Positions 60,468 through 64,000 of a stretch of DNA of 64,000 nucleotides are shown here, in pieces. The position numbers and the translations under genes are program-made. The stretch is from Chryseobacterium indologenes (GTDB lineage Bacteria; Bacteroidota; Bacteroidia; Flavobacteriales; Weeksellaceae): positions 1-64,000 of the forward strand of contig DJTE01000003.1 in assembly GCA_002439165.1 (NCBI GenBank), read 5' to 3'. The notes under the pieces were generated by a model. That model saw nothing but the letters and a program-made list of their open reading frames with translations, did no database searches and had not been told where the DNA came from. Every line of letters starts with the position of its first letter. Positions within the stretch are counted from its first letter, which is position 1.

Positions 60468-62027
60468 ATGGATGAATTAGAATACATTACCCTCAATGCC
60501 CTGATGATGTGCGACCAGGGAGCGGCTCCCGATTTCTTCAAGCCTACATTTAACAAGAAGGTTAAGATTCACGGCTGCCTTGTCGCAACCAATATGGACA
60601 CCATTCCTCTGATCAATATTCCCTCTTTTAAGATCTGTAAAATCAGCGGTGGTCCCTGCACTCCTACTACCATTCCTATGAGTTGGCAGGATACCTGGCA
60701 GGTAAAGATCAACGGAATCAATTCCCTGATCGGGAAAAGCACGTGCAGATGTCCCATAGGCGGTAAAATAGAGTTTATGACCAGCGGGCAGGTTCCTCTT
60801 CCCGATGATGCCGCACAGGAAGTAAAAGATATGCAGGACCAGGCACAACGGGAGCTTGACGACAGCGGACAGGGCAACAGTGTTGGGGAAGCAGGCCTTG
60901 TAGAAGGTATGATTCCTGTCTGGGGAAGCGGGCGCGACCTCATCAACGATATACAGACCGGAGATGTAGGCGGAAGCCTTATGAATGCAGGGTTTTTAAT
61001 CTGGGATGTAGCATCCGTCGCGGTAGGTATTTTTTCCTTCGGAGCCGGAACGGTAGCTATGCAGGGCGCAAAAGCCGGATTGAAAGGCGCTATCAAAGCC
61101 GGAGCTAAGGCCATTTCTAAAGAAGCGCTGCAGCAGATGGGAAAAGCTGCGATGAAAAAGCTGAGTAAGGAAGCCTTAAAGAAAAGCGTGGATGATGTTG
61201 CCAAAAAATTACTTAAAACCTGTGTTTTTGCCTGTTTCCCGGCCGGAACCCCTGTGCATACCGAATATGGCATTAAGAATATTGAAGACATCCTCATCGG
61301 AGACCAGGTATGGGCTTATGATGAAGATACAGATACCATAGCCCTTCAGCCGGTGACTGATCTTATCATCAATGAGAGTGACCATACCATCAGTATTTAT
61401 ACGGAAGCTGAAGTGATTGAAACTACAGCAATACATCCTTTTTATACGGAAGAAGGCTGGAAAGATGCTTCAGAATTGGAACAGGGCGACCAAATATTAA
61501 CGAAAGACCTTACTAAAATTACTGTTGAAAAAACAGAATATAGCTATGAACCTAAAAAAGTTTATAACTTTACGGTAGCCCATTTTCATACGTATTTTGT
61601 AGGGCTGCTTGCATGGCTGGTTCATAATTCGGGAAAATGTTTGTCAGATGTTGTTAAAAAAATTTCTAATCGACTTAAATATCTTGGAAAAACACCAGGT
61701 AAAGCAAGCAAAACCGGTCGAGAAGTTTTTGATAGAATGCTCAAGGGCAAGCCTCCAACGGCTAGGATTGAAGACGAATTTGGAAATGCTGTAAAAGAAT
61801 TTTGGGACGATGGAAATAAAGTTTGGAGAGATATAAAAGAAGCAGATATGGGACACATAGATGACGCTGTAAGCTGGTGGAATAAAACAGGCCGGCACTA
61901 TGGGGCAAAATCAAAAGAAGTAAGAGAATGGATGTTAGATAGTAAAAACTATGTTTTAGAATATTATAAGACCAATAGAAGCAAAGGAGCAAAACTTCTT
62001 GAGCAATATTTACCTCCATTAAAATAA
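60468..62027 (+). CDS. PAAR-like/HINT/nuclease-type polymorphic toxin, probable T6SS effector
   Basis: 519 residues. Residues 1-115: DUF4280-type PAAR-like cap (MMCDQGAAP, ISGGPCTP, STCRCPIGGKIEF). Residues ~150-250: hydrophobic, Gly/Ala-rich and then Lys-rich segments, perhaps for membrane passage. Residues 256-387: pretoxin HINT domain, starting CFPAGTPVH and ending WLVHN, likely to cut itself to free the toxin. Residues 388-519: toxin domain with IDDAVSWWNK, ADMGH and NYVLEYYKTNRSKGA, which recalls the GH-E family of HNH/ENDO VII nucleases (conserved Gly-His and Glu). It presumably rides on the VgrG tip and kills competitors by DNA cleavage. Immunity candidates follow. Confidence 0.85.
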   Translation: MDELEYITLNALMMCDQGAAPDFFKPTFNKKVKIHGCLVATNMDTIPLINIPSFKICKISGGPCTPTTIPMSWQDTWQVKINGINSLIGKSTCRCPIGGKIEFMTSGQVPLPDDAAQEVKDMQDQAQRELDDSGQGNSVGEAGLVEGMIPVWGSGRDLINDIQTGDVGGSLMNAGFLIWDVASVAVGIFSFGAGTVAMQGAKAGLKGAIKAGAKAISKEALQQMGKAAMKKLSKEALKKSVDDVAKKLLKTCVFACFPAGTPVHTEYGIKNIEDILIGDQVWAYDEDTDTIALQPVTDLIINESDHTISIYTEAEVIETTAIHPFYTEEGWKDASELEQGDQILTKDLTKITVEKTEYSYEPKKVYNFTVAHFHTYFVGLLAWLVHNSGKCLSDVVKKISNRLKYLGKTPGKASKTGREVFDRMLKGKPPTARIEDEFGNAVKEFWDDGNKVWRDIKEADMGHIDDAVSWWNKTGRHYGAKSKEVREWMLDSKNYVLEYYKTNRSKGAKLLEQYLPPLK

Positions 62028-62055
62028 ATTTATTATTAATATTAAAAAAATAAAC

Positions 62056-62493
62056 ATGGCAGTATTAGAAGCAGAAAAGTATAATAATGTAATTGATTTT
62101 GGAAAAAAAGCAATTAGCAGTTTAAAAGAAAATAATCTTGAGCAGTTTTCAGTATTAGCTGAAGAAGGATGGAACTGCTTTCCGGAACCAAAAAACAATT
62201 GGAACCAAGGATACAATTATGCAAAAATGGTTTACAAAGGCTTTTTTAGCCATAAACAATTTGACCAGGCAAAGATTTGGTTGAATAGAATGATAGAAAA
62301 CAATAATACTCTTAACTTATTTGATGAAGATGTTTGGTTTGAAACAGCAAAGTATCAATTTGAAACAGCAGATTATAAAGAATCATATAACAAATTAAAA
62401 CAGGTAGTAGAAGTCGCAGGTTTCAGATATTTTGAAAATGAAGATCCAAAGTATCTTGAATTTTATAAAAATCCTGAAAAATATTTTGAATGA
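62056..62493 (+). CDS. TPR-like small protein, candidate immunity protein
   Basis: 145 residues, AT-rich gene. Helical repeats with aromatic residues (FSHKQFDQAKIWLNRMIE, DVWFETAKYQFETADYKESYNKLKQVVEV) resemble TPR units. The end, FRYFENEDPKYLEFYK, matches the end of the next gene's product (IFNGEEDKYFDLIK), suggesting homology. It starts 28 bp after the toxin gene and overlaps the next gene (ATGA). By position it should neutralise the toxin domain, but the function is inferred only from context. Confidence 0.7.
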   Translation: MAVLEAEKYNNVIDFGKKAISSLKENNLEQFSVLAEEGWNCFPEPKNNWNQGYNYAKMVYKGFFSHKQFDQAKIWLNRMIENNNTLNLFDEDVWFETAKYQFETADYKESYNKLKQVVEVAGFRYFENEDPKYLEFYKNPEKYFE

Positions 62494-62915
62494 TGAGTAT
62501 GGAATTGTCTGATGAAAAATATGAAATGATAATGGAATCTTTAGAAAAGGGAGATTTCCTTGTAGATAGAGGCATGTTAAAAGAAGCGCTAAAAAAATAC
62601 ATTGAAGCTTTAGAACATATACCAACACCTAAAAATGATTATGAAATAGCATTGCATGTTTACACAGCATTAGGAGATTGCTATTTTAACCTGAAAGATT
62701 TTCAAAATTCCTGCAATAATTATAATGAAGCTCTTAAATGTCCTGATGGCTTAAGCCATGGCTATATATGGTTAGGTTTAGGTGAATCATATTTTGAACT
62801 TCATGAAGAAAGTAAGGCTCAGGATGCTTTAATGAGTGCCTATATGTTGGAAGGAAAAGAGATATTTAATGGTGAAGAAGACAAATATTTTGATCTGATA
62901 AAACCAGGTATTTAG
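62490..62915 (+). CDS. TPR protein, second candidate immunity protein
   Basis: 141 residues. Three TPR-like helix pairs: LEKGDFLVDRGMLKEALKKY, LHVYTALGDCYFNLKDF and GYIWLGLGESYFELHEESK, then IFNGEEDKYFDLIKPG. Its start overlaps the stop of the previous gene. The two neighbours share fold and C-terminal motif, so they probably arose by duplication, perhaps giving a broadened or paired immunity. AT-rich, like the toxin tip. Confidence 0.75.
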   Translation: MMSMELSDEKYEMIMESLEKGDFLVDRGMLKEALKKYIEALEHIPTPKNDYEIALHVYTALGDCYFNLKDFQNSCNNYNEALKCPDGLSHGYIWLGLGESYFELHEESKAQDALMSAYMLEGKEIFNGEEDKYFDLIKPGI

Positions 62916-62979
62916 AGACTTATTTACAAAATGAAACACTAAGATAATTGCCAGCAATAAAAGGATTCAAACTATTATT

Positions 62980-63360
62980 GTGCAGGAAATAAAATATAAT
63001 ATTTATAATGATGTTGCTTTAAAAATCTTAAATGATGAAGTAACCTTAAAGAAAATAAGAATAAAGTTTGAAGATGAATCAAGTAAATCAGTATTGAAAG
63101 AAAATACTTCATCCCCGCTTGCTTGGGCCCAATATGCACATGCAAATAATTCATGGTATCCTATCACTACTTTTAACAATAATATACCAGAAATTTGTAT
63201 AAGTTATGGTTGTGAATATATTGTTGTTTCTTTTCCTGATAAGAGATTATTTGAGATCATGAGTTTAACTTATAAAAAAGTTGATGAAAACAGATTGTTT
63301 CTTATGAAGATTTATTTAGGAGAATATAATGGCATTACACAAAATCCACTGAAGATCTAA
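62980..63360 (+). CDS. Small AT-rich gene without ATG start, possible orphan immunity gene
   Basis: 126 residues if begun at the GTG 62980; the frame is open upstream to a stop at 62932-62934, with no ATG in it. Possible other starts are ATT codons. No known domain; the middle reads WAQYAHANNSWYPITTF and YGCEYIVVSFPDKRLFEI. In this position it could be an immunity gene left from an older toxin cassette whose 5' end was lost. Whether it is translated is uncertain. Confidence 0.45.
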   Translation: MQEIKYNIYNDVALKILNDEVTLKKIRIKFEDESSKSVLKENTSSPLAWAQYAHANNSWYPITTFNNNIPEICISYGCEYIVVSFPDKRLFEIMSLTYKKVDENRLFLMKIYLGEYNGITQNPLKI

Positions 63361-63404
63361 AAAAAACTCTAAGCCACCACCAAACCCAATCCCACCAAAT
63401 CCAA

Positions 63405-64000
63405 ATGAACATTTCAAAATCCATATTCGGTGAAAATATTCCGCTTCTTCAGTTGGAAAACTTCACACAGTCCTACACGCTGAATGTTGAAAATACTTTT
63501 CTGATGGGAAAAGAAAATCCACCCGTTTCTCTGCAAACCGCTTCCAGTCTTGTCGTTAAACAGGAAAAAGAAAATGATTTTCTGTATAATACCATTGAAT
63601 TAACCCATATCACCGGAGATACGGAAAATGACACCATGAAGCCGTTCCTGCTTCAGAGCCTTGCGCTTGCAGACATTTCAAAAAGCCTTTGCATTAAAAG
63701 AAATAAGGATGGAAAAATCCTTTCCGCAGAGAAAAAAGAGAATCTCCGGAGAGACTGGGAATTATGGAAACAGGAAAAGCTTTCCTCTGTTTTTCCGGAA
63801 GAAAAAGACCGGAATACTTTTATTTCCAATTATGAAAAAGGCCTGGAAGATTTTGATGCGGGAATCAGGAAAAATTTACAGTATATTCTCCTGCTTCCCG
63901 AAATATACAGCCTCATTTTCCCACCGAATCAGCATTTTGTATTTCTGTCCGGGCCATTTCAGTTCAGTTCAAGGCTGGCAGGCGGAACGGAGTATATCTA
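63405..64000 (+). CDS. Partial gene of unknown function at right window edge
   Basis: Open from ATG 63405 to the window end (198 codons plus two bases), so the C-terminus is missing. The start reads MNISKSIFGENIPLLQLENF; further on come FLLQSLALADISKSL, LRRDWELWKQEKLSSVFP and LLLPEIYSLIFPPNQHF. No domain recognised. Its base composition is like that of vgrG rather than of the AT-rich cassette, so it probably belongs to the resident T6SS island. Confidence 0.75.
   Translation, partial: MNISKSIFGENIPLLQLENFTQSYTLNVENTFLMGKENPPVSLQTASSLVVKQEKENDFLYNTIELTHITGDTENDTMKPFLLQSLALADISKSLCIKRNKDGKILSAEKKENLRRDWELWKQEKLSSVFPEEKDRNTFISNYEKGLEDFDAGIRKNLQYILLLPEIYSLIFPPNQHFVFLSGPFQFSSRLAGGTEYI

Noticed and set aside
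58304..64000. Prophage tail region
   Set aside because: VgrG with a PAAR-like toxin resembles phage tail parts, but no capsid, terminase, integrase or lysis genes are present; a T6SS effector island fits better.

Overview
The window looks like chromosomal DNA of a Flavobacteriia bacterium, most probably Chryseobacterium or a close Weeksellaceae relative. This is judged from sequence content only; no database was searched. The signs are low G+C coding sequence, Bacteroidetes-type promoters (TTTG, then about 20 bases, then TAnnTTTG), type IX secretion C-terminal sorting domains, a GLPGLI-family protein, a GG-leader bacteriocin-like peptide of the kind common in Chryseobacterium, a pyruvate dehydrogenase E1-alpha/E2 gene pair, and a type VI secretion VgrG island of the Bacteroidetes type.

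Layout. 1-1599 has no gene and carries a tandem array of six ~160-bp units. 1600-5403 holds an endonuclease V-like protein with VOC and GNAT partners, an M28 peptidase lipoprotein and an aminotransferase. 5551-9616 is a pyrophosphate block: a membrane pyrophosphatase fused to an OmpA domain, soluble pyrophosphatase and a small membrane protein. 9882-17801 contains radC with an acetyltransferase-like partner, an L,D-transpeptidase-like lipoprotein, a LolD-type ATPase, a TlpA-like thioredoxin, PDH E2 and E1-alpha, a PAP2 protein with a BlaI-type repressor, and an RRM RNA-binding protein. 18053-23465 has a DUF2975/HTH pair and a copper-handling set (an AraC regulator fused to a metal-binding domain, and a large P1B ATPase). 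23838-31887 has DUF72, a TIR-bounded element, polysaccharide deacetylase, YggS, a sigma-54 activator without a DNA-binding domain, MATE and GLPGLI. 32002-48655 is mostly housekeeping (Era, Map, GpmI, acyl-ACP desaturase, S9 peptidase, SMR exporter) with two Crp/Fnr regulators, a tandem paralogue pair and the GG-leader peptide. 48658-57750 has surface and exported proteins (LRR, PhoX-like with T9SS tail, di-haem peroxidase), a nucleoside phosphorylase and a repeat-rich 1-kb non-coding stretch.

58304-64000 is the accessory highlight: VgrG, then a PAAR-like/HINT/toxin effector whose C-terminus looks like a GH-E (HNH/ENDO VII) nuclease, then two TPR-like candidate immunity genes, a third small AT-rich gene lacking an ATG start, and the start of another gene cut by the window end. 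Base composition falls beyond the HINT domain, which fits an exchangeable toxin/immunity cassette behind a conserved delivery module.

Several repeat families lie between genes: the AGATTGAGCAGAT motif, the AGCCGAAGGCT family, a TIR-bounded element and short degenerate repeats. No rRNA, tRNA or CRISPR array was seen.
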